From: JARRKU01 sp050288425
GTDB taxonomy: Bacteria; Desulfobacterota; Desulfobacteria; Desulfobacterales; Desulfosarcinaceae
DNA length: 64,000 nt
Direction of reading: 5' to 3'
Assembly (NCBI GenBank): GCA_050288425.1
Contig: JBNKDU010000034.1
Span: forward strand, 1-64,000
In this document: positions 45,710 to 53,648 of the stretch, piece after piece
Layout: each line of letters starts with the position of its first letter
How positions within the stretch are numbered: position 1 is the stretch's first letter
The notes under the pieces: model-generated
What the model saw: the letters and a program-made list of their open reading frames with translations, nothing else
The model's database searches: none
What the model was told of the DNA's origin: nothing
Made by a program: the position numbers and the translations under genes

Positions 45710-46387
45710 ATGCATCGGTGGAAAATCATATGGTTTGTCGGGTTTCTCCTGGTGTTGGGTGCGTGCCGTTCGACATCCATGGAGCTGAACGTCCATTATA
45801 AAAGCATCTCGGGGCTGACCGTGGATGATCGCGTATTGTTCGACGGCCGACGGGTCGGGAAGGTGGCCGCCATCGAATATACCCGCGAAGGCACCTACCT
45901 GGTTCATCTGTCGGTGGAGCGCGGGCACGCGCCTAAGCTGACCGATCACGCCCGGTTTTTCATTGTTCCGGATCCCGGGGTTACGGACCAGCAGGCGGTG
46001 GAAGTCCGGATATCCCAAGCCGGCGGGCGTTTGTTGGCCGATGGCGAAAATGTCGTCGGGGCCGAAGAGCCGAACGATGTCGTCCGTAGATTGAAGCAGG
46101 ATATTGCCGATGGAATTCGCCTTTTCCAGCAGGCCATGGAGGAACTGGGCCGGGATATCCAGGAACTGCCCGAAAGCAGGGAGTATCGCGATTTGAAGCG
46201 GTCAATGGACGCATTGGCCCAGGATCTGGTGCGCAGCGGCAAGGCGGCCGGCGAAAAAATCAAACAGGAGTGGCTCCCCGAGATTCAGCGTCATCTGGAT
46301 GAATTGCGCGAGCGGTTGAAGCAGCAAGGGCGCGAAAAGGAACTGGCGCCGTTGGATCGCCGGATCGAAGAAATCCGCCGAATGTAA
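45710..46387 (+). CDS. MlaD/MCE-domain lipoprotein
   Basis: 225 aa. Lipoprotein signal ending LLVLGAC (Cys19). One MCE/MlaD domain (~26-115; HYKSISGLTVDDRVLFDGRRVGKV), then long amphipathic helices (~120-225). MCE proteins bind and shuttle lipids between membranes. No MlaE/F permease or ATPase is beside it, so it may serve a transporter encoded elsewhere. Confidence 0.75.
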   Translation: MHRWKIIWFVGFLLVLGACRSTSMELNVHYKSISGLTVDDRVLFDGRRVGKVAAIEYTREGTYLVHLSVERGHAPKLTDHARFFIVPDPGVTDQQAVEVRISQAGGRLLADGENVVGAEEPNDVVRRLKQDIADGIRLFQQAMEELGRDIQELPESREYRDLKRSMDALAQDLVRSGKAAGEKIKQEWLPEIQRHLDELRERLKQQGREKELAPLDRRIEEIRRM

Positions 46388-46422
46388 TCCGACGCATCTC
46401 CATCGATGCCGGAGGCGAATGG

Positions 46423-47412
46423 CTACTCGCGAGGCTTTCGATGCAACAGCGCCTGGTAGTACTGTGTGAGGCGACGAAACACCTCGGCATCGCCACCCTG
46501 ATCGGGGTGATGCTGAAGTGCCAGTTGGCGGTAGACTCGCGTCAGTTCTTTGCGGGTCATCTTCTTCAATGTCTTCCAGGCGTGGCCGAACAGTCTCGCG
46601 GCCTCATCCATTTTTACCTGAATGCCGGCCGGTGGGCGGTGGGCACGGTGCCGGTTGATGAAATCGCGGACGTATTCCGCCTCGGCGGAGCGCTGGGTGG
46701 GGGAGTAGTCAAAATAGAAAACTGCATAGCGGATCAGATAGGTACTCAAACCGGAGTATGCGGGCACGCCGGACATGAAACGGTGGTCGCGGTTGAGCCT
46801 GCATAATTGATCGGTGAAGTGCGCGTCCAATTGATCGCGCAGGCTGTGGGGGGATGCCCCATCGGCTGTCCAGTGGTTCAACCGGAAGATGATGGACGTA
46901 TAGACGGCCTTTTCATTGGAAGGCAGTCGCTGCTCCTGGCGCCGGAAATAATGCTCCAGCTCGTCGCGGGATTTGGCTTCCAAAGGAGCGAAAATATGGG
47001 CGGGTACGCGATTCAGGTAGTTCTGTTCACTGTAGCCGAAGCGAAGATAGTGGTACCGACGCTGGTCGAAGGGGTGGGGCGGTGGTGATTCAATTCCAGT
47101 ACCGGTCTTGTCCATTGGCTTGCGCCGCCGGCTGCGGTCGAAACCATCAACGACGCGCTGGATATGGAAAGGAAGGAATTCGAAGAACACATCATCCAGC
47201 GCGGTCTGGTCCGTAGCCACACCCTGATCGGCCAGGTAGTCCTCGATCTCCGGATCGTAATAGTATCCATTGCCGCCGGGATAGCGGATGAATTGCTCGG
47301 GGTCGGTCCCCAGGTCGAACAATTGGCGGCTTTTGAAAATTCCGCCCTCTTCGTAGGAATGGCGAATGCTGTAGTGGGTTTGATCACCGATGCGTTGCCG
47401 TGCAAGGTACAT
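46423..47412 (-). CDS. Protein with C-terminal J domain
   Basis: 329 aa from ATG 47412 (AAGGCAGG upstream; the TTG 47505 extension is less likely). Residues ~1-260 are an unrecognised, Tyr/Arg/His-rich domain. Residues ~270-325 are a J domain with the HPD motif (LALQHHPDQGGDAEVF). J domains recruit DnaK; placement at the C-terminus with a large N-terminal domain suggests a client-specific co-chaperone. No DnaJ zinc domain. Confidence 0.75.
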   Translation of the reverse strand: MYLARQRIGDQTHYSIRHSYEEGGIFKSRQLFDLGTDPEQFIRYPGGNGYYYDPEIEDYLADQGVATDQTALDDVFFEFLPFHIQRVVDGFDRSRRRKPMDKTGTGIESPPPHPFDQRRYHYLRFGYSEQNYLNRVPAHIFAPLEAKSRDELEHYFRRQEQRLPSNEKAVYTSIIFRLNHWTADGASPHSLRDQLDAHFTDQLCRLNRDHRFMSGVPAYSGLSTYLIRYAVFYFDYSPTQRSAEAEYVRDFINRHRAHRPPAGIQVKMDEAARLFGHAWKTLKKMTRKELTRVYRQLALQHHPDQGGDAEVFRRLTQYYQALLHRKPRE

Positions 47413-47672
47413 GAAGGCCTGCCTTCCGAAGCGCGGATCGCACCTCGTTATTGCGATCCGCAGGATACCCTTCAAATCCCTACTAGAATAATGTGCGGGG
47501 GGCAAATTGCAACGGCAGGAAATTGTCCGGGGGGGCGCATATGGACACCCGCCGACGGCGATGACGAAGGAGTCCGGATTTTTCCCGTCCGGATATTCAC
47601 GGTCCTTGATGTAAGTGTGGTTAATGAATGTAATTCAAAAATATAAATAAAGAATTTTTTATTAAATAAAGC

Positions 47673-47701
47673 TTGACAAAAAGAATATTACAAAATAAAT
47701 T
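47673..47701 (+). promoter_or_regulatory. Sigma70-type promoter upstream of structured leader
   Basis: TTGACA at 47673-47678, 17-nt spacer, TAAATT at 47696-47701. Transcription would begin near 47708, exactly where the first stem starts. Confidence 0.7.
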
Positions 47702-47708
47702 AACCTTA

Positions 47709-47958
47709 CGTCAAACTCACTGGGTGCGTTTTTGCTACCAGCCTCCTTCTTTGACGCGGTGTTCGTGCCAGACGCTCGCGTTGCCGAATGTCCGGCCGCC
47801 CTCAGCGGCCTGGGGGTGCGCCGGACAATCACCGCGGCAACACTTCAGCCGTCCAAATACCGACACCCTCCATTCCATAAGGCACGATCCAATTCCACTC
47901 CTGTTTGACCCGCCGGAGACGATGGGGTAGTCTCATGACGGGTCGGCCCGGTGGAATT
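47709..47958 (+). ncRNA. Candidate structured RNA (leader or independent ncRNA)
   Basis: Three domains of perfect stems. I: CGTCAAA/TTTGACG (47709-47715, 47750-47756) enclosing CTGG/CCAG. II: GTTGCCG/CGGCAAC (47780-47786, 47835-47841) enclosing TGTCCGGC/GCCGGACA (47789-47796, 47820-47827) and GCCGC/GCGGC. III: AATTCCAC/GTGGAATT (47891-47898, 47951-47958) enclosing GACCCG/CGGGTC (47907-47912, 47939-47944) and GAGAC/GTCTC (47916-47920, 47930-47934). Domain II is further flanked by GGTGT/ACACC. It fits no RNA family I can name with confidence. Confidence 0.5.
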
Positions 47959-48025
47959 ATTGCCTGCCGTCTGGTTGCGTGATCGCGTACCGGCGGGTTG
48001 AGCCCTCGCTCGACGGGCCATTGCC

Positions 48026-48859
48026 ATGGATCCTCAGACTGTGCATAAGTTGCAGACCGCTATGCCCTATGTAAAAGTAGACGAGGATTGCAGCCTCTAT
48101 TATGAAATTTTAGGCGAGGGTCCAAACAAGCCGACTCTGACGTTCATCAACGGCACGTTGCAGACCACCATTTATTGGAAACTGATCACCAGGCCCCTGG
48201 CGCATCGTTATCGCATCCTGCTCTATGACGGCCGTGGCCAGGGAGAAAGTGATCTGGGTTCCCGACCGTTGAGTCTCGAGCGCCACGTCAGCGACTTGAA
48301 AACATTGCTGTCTGATCTGAATGTCCGCCAGACATCGCTGATCGGCATCAGCCACGGCGCGAGGGTGGCATTGGCGATGGCCGCGGAGGCACCGGGGCTG
48401 GTTGCGCGGATTGTGTTGTGCAGCATTTCGACGACATCGACGTACCGGGCCAAGATGATCGTGAGATCCTGGATCGAGATCCTTCGACGTCACAGTCTGG
48501 ATGCCATGGTGTGGGCCGCGGTACCGTATGTATTTGGGCGAAATTTCCTGAAAGAGAATGAGAAAGTGCTCGACCGAATCGTAAAGACCATTGTCCGGCG
48601 CAACAAGACCGAATACCTGCGTGCCCATCTGGAAGCCATGCAGCACTACCCGCCATTGGCCAAAACCCTTTCAAGATCGGACTCCCTGGTTCTGGTGCTC
48701 ACGGGCGAGGATGATCCGCTGGTGACCTTGGAGGGCGCCCGGGAGATCGCCCGGGTTTGTGGCGGCCGGCATGAGCAATTAAAGGGAGTCGGCCATTCCA
48801 TACCCGCCGAATCGCCGTCTGCTTTCAACCGTTTGCTGATGGACTTCATGGATGCGTAG
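48026..48859 (+). CDS. Alpha/beta hydrolase
   Basis: 277 aa. Nucleophile elbow GISHGA with S109, acid in LTGEDDPLV, His in GVGHSIP; oxyanion region FINGTLQ. Substrate unknown; closest in feel to small esterases/haloperoxidase-like hydrolases. ATG 48026 used; ATG 48062 is a possible shorter start. Behind the long structured leader described above. Confidence 0.82.
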   Translation: MDPQTVHKLQTAMPYVKVDEDCSLYYEILGEGPNKPTLTFINGTLQTTIYWKLITRPLAHRYRILLYDGRGQGESDLGSRPLSLERHVSDLKTLLSDLNVRQTSLIGISHGARVALAMAAEAPGLVARIVLCSISTTSTYRAKMIVRSWIEILRRHSLDAMVWAAVPYVFGRNFLKENEKVLDRIVKTIVRRNKTEYLRAHLEAMQHYPPLAKTLSRSDSLVLVLTGEDDPLVTLEGAREIARVCGGRHEQLKGVGHSIPAESPSAFNRLLMDFMDA

Positions 48860-49370
48860 AGTGCAAAGGCAACCCACACATATTGTTCATATTTTTCTTG
48901 ATATGAGTAAGATCTTTTATTTGACAACCAACCGAACTTCTCCTATAACTTACAGTGATAAAAGAAATTTTCTCGATCTTGTGCTTTCATGTTCCTGAAA
49001 AGAAGGTTGGGTGACGACGGATCTGAAGCGAGCCTGGGATTAATATGGTTATAGAAAATATTGGGGCGGCCGATATCTATATGTGTGTCATGCGCGATAT
49101 TCGGCTCCCCTTTCATTATATGTGGGTCGAATTTGCTTTTTTGAAATCGAACCGGCAACATGATCGCAGCCTATGATTCCAGTGACCTCGAATTGCAAGA
49201 AGACGCAGGGACAAAGTTGCCCCACTGGTTGCCATAGCTGTGACAGGCGAAAATGAATTGGGAAGTTAAATAGAGAGTTACAGTCCTATGGGATAGCAAT
49301 TGAACCGGAGACAGCATCCAACGGGTTCCCGGTGAGCGCTATTGTCAAAATCGGACAGGAGGCATGGTAA
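48860..49370. other. AT-rich MCP leader region, no gene seen
   Basis: 511 bp. Near-consensus promoter at 48921-48949 would give a leader of about 415 nt. CCAGTG/CACTGG (49179-49184, 49223-49228) could close a stem. No ORF with a credible start. Confidence 0.5.
48921..48949 (+). promoter_or_regulatory. Sigma70-type promoter for the MCP-cheW locus
   Basis: TTGACA at 48921-48926, 17-nt spacer, TATAAC at 48944-48949; 11 of 12 consensus bases. Confidence 0.7.
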
Positions 49371-51887
49371 ATGATTAACAAGTTTAGGGATCTTGGATTA
49401 AAGCCGAAAATGCTGAGCGTAATTCTGGTCGTGACTGCCTTGGTGCTTGCCGCCTCCATCCTCTGGATGGGGTACAACGCCAGAAAATTGGCGTTGGATG
49501 AAGCCCGGGAAAAGGCATTCGAGATCGCCCGTCGCTGGGGTGTGGTGGTGCAGTCTGAAATTCAGACGGCCATGGATGCCGCCCGGACGGTCGCGCAGTC
49601 ACTGGAGGGCATGAAAGGCCGTGGCGTGCCCCCCAGGGACATGATCGATGGTATTCTCAAGAACATTCTCGAGCGTTATCCCAACTTCCTGGCGGCCTGG
49701 ACCTGCTGGGAACCAAATGCCCTGGACGACAAGGATTTCGAATTCATCAACGCCGTCGGCCACGATGAAACGGGCCGCTATATCCCATACTGGAACCGGC
49801 TCTACGGCGAGGTGGACGTCGAGCAGCTGAAAGACTACGACAAAGAAGGACCCGGTGACTACTACCTGGTTCCCCTTCGGACCGGCAAGGAGACGGTATT
49901 TGACCCGGTGCCGTACGAAGTGGAAGGTCAGAAATTCTTAAAGACCGTACTGGCCGTGCCGGTTTTTTATGAAGAGAAAGCCGTGGGGGTCGTGGGAATC
50001 GATATCCCGCTGAAGCCATTCTTCGAGCCGATCATCAAGCGTGTCCGCTTCTTTGAAAAGGGATACGGCTTCCTGATGGACTCCAGCGGCAGGTTCGTCG
50101 CCCACCCGCTCAAATGGGAGAATGTGGGCCGCACCATGGAATCCTTTAATTTCGATCCCAAAGTCATCCAGCAGGTACGTCAGGGGCAGGAGACTTGGCA
50201 ATACAAACCGTCCACGACCACCGGGCGAGACCAGTTTTACGCCTTCGCCCCCATCCAGATTGGGGCCGCAGGCAAGAAATGGAGTCTTGCCACCACGGTG
50301 AGCGTCGACGAGATCACCGCACGCGCCAGGCAAATCTTTCGCCAGTCAATATACATCTTTTTCGGCGGTGTTCTGTTTATCTCTGTGGCGGTTTGGCTCA
50401 TCGTCGGCAACATTACCAAGCCGATCCTTTCCATGGCCGGCACCATTCGGCAGGTCGCCCGGGAAAGGGATTTGACCCTCGACGTTGCGGTGACCTCCCG
50501 CGACGAACTGGGCATCATGGGTCGGGAATTCAACAACATGATGAAGGCCCTGCGGGATTCCTTCACCATGGTCGACGATGCCGCCTCCCACGTGAACAGC
50601 CAGTCGGGAGACGTGGCCAAACGAGCCACCGCCAACCGCGACCGGGCCGAGGATGAAGAGAAACAGATGACCGTTATCCTTGATACCGTGGCACAAATGG
50701 GGGAGACCGCCGCCGAAGTGCAGAATGCCTCCAAGCGTCAGGCCGCCGCCGCCACCGACTCATCCCGCCGGGTGGAGGAATTGATCGAAAGCATGAAACT
50801 GGTGGACAGCACCTCTGCCGAGCAGATCCAGGAGGCCAGTATCGCCACCGAGCGTGTGGCCGCCATGGGGGAAACCGGTACCAAGGTTACCGCCACCGCC
50901 CAGCGTCAGGGCGAGCAGGTGGTGCAGGTGACCGAGGCCATGCGTTCCATCGCCAAGTCGGTGGATGAGATGAGCCGTGCCGCCAACCGGGCCACCGAAC
51001 AAGGCCAGATGGTGCTGGAAGCCGCCCAGGAAGGTCAGGATACGGTGAATGCCACGGTTTCCGGTATGCAGGCCATTAAGGAATCTTCCGAACAAATCGC
51101 CGAAATCATCGGCGTGATCACAGAAATCGCCGAACAGACCAACTTGCTGGCCCTCAACGCCGCCATCGAGGCCGCCCGTGCCGGTGTCCATGGCAAGGGT
51201 TTTGCCGTGGTTGCCGACGAGGTCGGTAAACTGGCCCAGCGTTCTTCCGAAGCGGCCAAGGAAATTACGCAACTGATCAAGGATTCCACCAACAAGGTTG
51301 AAGAAGGGACCCGTTTGACCGACCGATCCCAGGAAGCGTTGCGCAAGATCGCCAAGGGCGGTGAGATCAACAAGCTGGCCATTGAAGAGATCGGCCGGGC
51401 CGCCGACCTGCTTTCCGACAGCAACCGCGAGGTCTCCAGCCTGATCGGAGACTTGAACAAGCTGGCTCAGGAGATCGCCGGCATGGCCGGTCAGCAGGGG
51501 GAACGCCGCAAGGCTGCCCAAACTGCTCTGACCGCTCTGGTGGAGAAAGCCAATACCATTTCCGATCAGGTAACCAGGGCCACGGAAAAGGCCGCGGCTG
51601 TGGGTGAGGAAATGCGCAATATCGTGAACCAGTCCGCGGAGATGGAAAAGATGACCGACATGCAGGCCGGACGTTCCCAGAGCCTTCGTGAGATCACCAC
51701 GTCATCGGCGGAACGCACCAAGCAAACCGCGGCCGGCGCGGGAGAGGTCGTGGGCATTACCCTTGAAATGCAACGCCTGGCTGCCAACCTGACGCGCCAG
51801 GTGGCGCAATTCAAGGTGATCCGCAGCCGGAGTGCTTCGATCGCCGAAGTGGAACAAGCGGTGATGGAAGTCGATCTGGGAGAGTAG
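49371..51887 (+). CDS. Methyl-accepting chemotaxis protein with Cache sensor
   Basis: 838 aa. AGGAGG lies 8 nt before ATG 49371. TM1 (~14-34), a periplasmic dCache/PDC sensor (~40-330; YIPYWNRLYG, YYLVPLRTGKETVFDP), TM2 (~340-360), HAMP, then a long signalling coiled coil with the conserved hairpin tip (EQTNLLALNAAIEAARAG). Senses a small molecule outside and controls CheA through CheW. The ligand is unknown. Followed by cheW and a HAMP-only protein. Confidence 0.93.
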   Translation: MINKFRDLGLKPKMLSVILVVTALVLAASILWMGYNARKLALDEAREKAFEIARRWGVVVQSEIQTAMDAARTVAQSLEGMKGRGVPPRDMIDGILKNILERYPNFLAAWTCWEPNALDDKDFEFINAVGHDETGRYIPYWNRLYGEVDVEQLKDYDKEGPGDYYLVPLRTGKETVFDPVPYEVEGQKFLKTVLAVPVFYEEKAVGVVGIDIPLKPFFEPIIKRVRFFEKGYGFLMDSSGRFVAHPLKWENVGRTMESFNFDPKVIQQVRQGQETWQYKPSTTTGRDQFYAFAPIQIGAAGKKWSLATTVSVDEITARARQIFRQSIYIFFGGVLFISVAVWLIVGNITKPILSMAGTIRQVARERDLTLDVAVTSRDELGIMGREFNNMMKALRDSFTMVDDAASHVNSQSGDVAKRATANRDRAEDEEKQMTVILDTVAQMGETAAEVQNASKRQAAAATDSSRRVEELIESMKLVDSTSAEQIQEASIATERVAAMGETGTKVTATAQRQGEQVVQVTEAMRSIAKSVDEMSRAANRATEQGQMVLEAAQEGQDTVNATVSGMQAIKESSEQIAEIIGVITEIAEQTNLLALNAAIEAARAGVHGKGFAVVADEVGKLAQRSSEAAKEITQLIKDSTNKVEEGTRLTDRSQEALRKIAKGGEINKLAIEEIGRAADLLSDSNREVSSLIGDLNKLAQEIAGMAGQQGERRKAAQTALTALVEKANTISDQVTRATEKAAAVGEEMRNIVNQSAEMEKMTDMQAGRSQSLREITTSSAERTKQTAAGAGEVVGITLEMQRLAANLTRQVAQFKVIRSRSASIAEVEQAVMEVDLGE

Positions 51888-51895
51888 TCGAACCG

Positions 51896-51939
51896 AGGGG
51901 CGGCGGGATACGGACTCTGGATCGGCCCCTGCCCCTTTT
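51896..51939 (+). terminator. Weak possible terminator after MCP gene
   Basis: AGGGGC (51896-51901) can pair with GCCCCT (51931-51936), followed by TTT. The stem is short and the loop long, so it may only attenuate. Confidence 0.3.
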
Positions 51940-51993
51940 CGTTTCTTCCACCGACCGGCATCCCTGCCCTCAGCAGCAAATGGATAAAATGGT

Positions 51994-52470
51994 TTGGCGA
52001 TAAATCCTCAAAGAGAAGAAGACGTCCAACTGATCGGATTTTATGCCGGTCAGAAACTATTCGGCGCCGATATTCTTGCGGTGAGGGAGATCCTGCGCGG
52101 TCCGCAAATCGATCCCATCGAGAACTGCCCGGAATTTATCCGTGGTATCATTCAGTTGCGGGACGAGAGTATCCCCATCATCAATCTGAAGCAGCGCCTG
52201 AACAAGGAGACCGAATTGGTGTCGGACGAATTGTTCTGGGTTTTGGTCGCCAAGGCCGGGGATCGGGTTGTGGGCTATCTGGTGGACTCGGTGACGCGGA
52301 TATTGAAAATCGGAAAGGACGCAATCATGTCGGCGCCGGAACTGGTGCTTGCAGGGCTGCGCAGCCAGTATATTCGGGGCGTGTGTAAGACCGACCTGGG
52401 CCTGTTGGTGGTGCTGGACCTGGATCGCATGCTTGCAGAAGATGAAATCAAGGCGCTTAATAAACTATAG
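51994..52470 (+). CDS. cheW: CheW-like coupling protein
   Basis: 158 aa, single CheW domain (IGFYAGQKLFGADILAVREIL ... GIIQLRDESIPIINL ... GYLVDSVTRILKI). Starts at TTG 51994: the only upstream ATG (51980) is in this frame but runs into a stop. Couples the upstream MCP to a CheA, whose only copy in the window is at 1-2677. Confidence 0.9.
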   Translation: MAINPQREEDVQLIGFYAGQKLFGADILAVREILRGPQIDPIENCPEFIRGIIQLRDESIPIINLKQRLNKETELVSDELFWVLVAKAGDRVVGYLVDSVTRILKIGKDAIMSAPELVLAGLRSQYIRGVCKTDLGLLVVLDLDRMLAEDEIKALNKL

Positions 52471-52550
52471 AACAAAAAAGCGGTCGCATCGGCTACCCTG
52501 TTACTCTTCATCGACTTGCACACGTTCGCCGTCCGCCGCCCTAGGCGTTA

Positions 52551-53222
52551 ATGAAGAAATCCCGGTTTTCGCACATACGCAAATGGCTGCTCCTCTATTT
52601 GATTGCCGTTCTGGTTACCACCTTCGCGATCTTTGCACTGATCTTTGTTGAAATCGACAGCATTCTCGACAGCGTGGCAAAAACCCTGCCGGTCATCGGC
52701 GAAGCCGGCAACGCTTCGTTGCCGGCCGCCATTTCCGCCATGCGCCTACGCATGCTGCTGGTGACTACCGGTGGCCTCCTCGGCCTCGGGGTGCTGGGCT
52801 ATGTCTGGATGGGATTGGCGTCCCATCGACTCGTACGTCCCATGCGGCGCCTGGCGCGTGCCTTGGCCCAACTGGCCCGCGGCAAACTCAATGAAACCGT
52901 CGATATCACACAAGACGACGAGTTCGGCCAGATGGGCGCCGGTATCAACGAGTTGGCGGCCAACCTTCAGGAATTGTTGCTTTATATCTGGAAACAGACC
53001 GGGCAATGTCTCGTCCTGCTGGACCGCATTCAACAGAATCCCGATATGCAGCACGACCGGCGGCTCTCCCTGGAAACCTTGGGATATTTGAAACAATTGA
53101 CCGAAGCCGTGGATGATCTGCGGGAGATGGCCAAGGCCTATGTGTTTTACGATGTCAGCCTGGAGGGCAACAACGCCCGCGCCATCCAAGAGCCCGGCAA
53201 AACCTCCCCCTCCGATAACTGA
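52551..53222 (+). CDS. Second two-TM HAMP-domain protein without output domain
   Basis: 223 aa. TM near 12-33, short periplasmic loop, TM near 65-88, HAMP (VRPMRRLARALAQLARGKL ... EFGQMGAGINELAANLQELL) and a helical tail with LKQLTEAVDDLRE and YVFYDVS. Layout and tail mirror the protein at 6456-7088. No kinase, cyclase or MCP tip. Follows cheW by 80 bp. Confidence 0.75.
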   Translation: MKKSRFSHIRKWLLLYLIAVLVTTFAIFALIFVEIDSILDSVAKTLPVIGEAGNASLPAAISAMRLRMLLVTTGGLLGLGVLGYVWMGLASHRLVRPMRRLARALAQLARGKLNETVDITQDDEFGQMGAGINELAANLQELLLYIWKQTGQCLVLLDRIQQNPDMQHDRRLSLETLGYLKQLTEAVDDLREMAKAYVFYDVSLEGNNARAIQEPGKTSPSDN

Positions 53223-53408
53223 AGCATTTCCAAATTTCTTACAAGCCGCCGGGGTCTCCCCCTCGAGTTTCGGTCGGGCACAGTCGGGCCCGATCCATCC
53301 AGTGGATTGAATACCAAATTGGACGGATTGTACACAAATGTACCCGGAGAATGCAAAATCCGAAGGGCCTCGGAGCCAGGACGCCGGTGCAACGGCCCGG
53401 ACCGCAGG

Positions 53409-53437
53409 TTGACAGGGGGGATGATTCGGCATATGAT
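53409..53437 (+). promoter_or_regulatory. Sigma70-type promoter for riboswitch transcript
   Basis: TTGACA at 53409-53414, 17-nt spacer, TATGAT at 53432-53437; 11 of 12 consensus bases. Start point would fall just before the aptamer. Confidence 0.75.
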
Positions 53438-53440
53438 TTG

Positions 53441-53535
53441 CATCGTGTGTGGAAAAAGGGCAAAACTGTCGAAAGACAGCGACGCAAAGCCACGGATCTA
53501 AAGCAACGTGCCATGATCGCCGAGCTGCCGAAACA
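53441..53535 (+). ncRNA. c-di-GMP-I (GEMM-I) riboswitch aptamer
   Basis: GGGCAAAA (53458-53465), stem CTGTC/GACAG with GAAA tetraloop (53466-53479), then the hallmark GACGCAAAGCC (53481-53491). The second helix forms between CGGATC (53493-53498) and GATCGCCG (about 53515-53522), followed by AGCTGCCGA. This is the known GEMM-I order of conserved elements, including the tetraloop that docks in a receptor. It should bind c-di-GMP and act on the terminator just downstream. Confidence 0.9.
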
Positions 53536-53544
53536 TGCCCACAG

Positions 53545-53590
53545 GCGTCTTGAGGCGGAGTCATGCAGTCCTCAACGACGCTTCTCTTTT
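53545..53590 (+). terminator. Riboswitch-linked Rho-independent terminator
   Basis: GCGTCTTGAGG (53545-53555) pairs with CCTCAACGACGC (53570-53581) over 11 bp with one bulged C, followed by TTCTCTTTT. It sits 10 nt after the aptamer and about 60 nt before the ORF, the expected place for an expression platform. Whether c-di-GMP turns it on or off cannot be read with certainty. Confidence 0.75.
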
Positions 53591-53648
53591 GACAGGCAGC
53601 GGTAAGGGGTTCCGGGCTGGGGCAATCAATTCAACATGGGAGGTATCC

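Larger units (their letters stand above)
47413..48025. other. AT-rich promoter region and structured leader, no protein gene
   Basis: 613 bp. 47628-47702 is strikingly AT-rich in a GC-rich neighbourhood and carries a strong promoter (47673-47701). Everything from 47709 to 47958 is packed with perfect inverted repeats. No credible ORF on either strand. Confidence 0.7.
53223..53648. other. Regulatory region of the riboswitch-controlled operon
   Basis: 426 bp holding, in order, a promoter (53409-53437), a c-di-GMP-I riboswitch (53441-53535), a terminator (53545-53590) and the ribosome site GGGAGG (53638-53643). The first ~185 bp show nothing recognisable. Confidence 0.85.

Noticed and set aside
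47750..47875. 6S RNA
   Set aside because: GGTGTTCG and a facing ACACC occur, but the length is short and the expected long closing stem and central bubble do not form.
48943..49161. 72-aa minus-strand ORF before the MCP gene
   Set aside because: Lies over a near-consensus promoter and AT-rich leader; no start site support.
49179..49228. Second c-di-GMP riboswitch
   Set aside because: GACGCAGGG-CAAAG resembles the GEMM core, but the GAAA-capped stem and ACGCAAAGCC are absent. Kept only as a low-interest lead.
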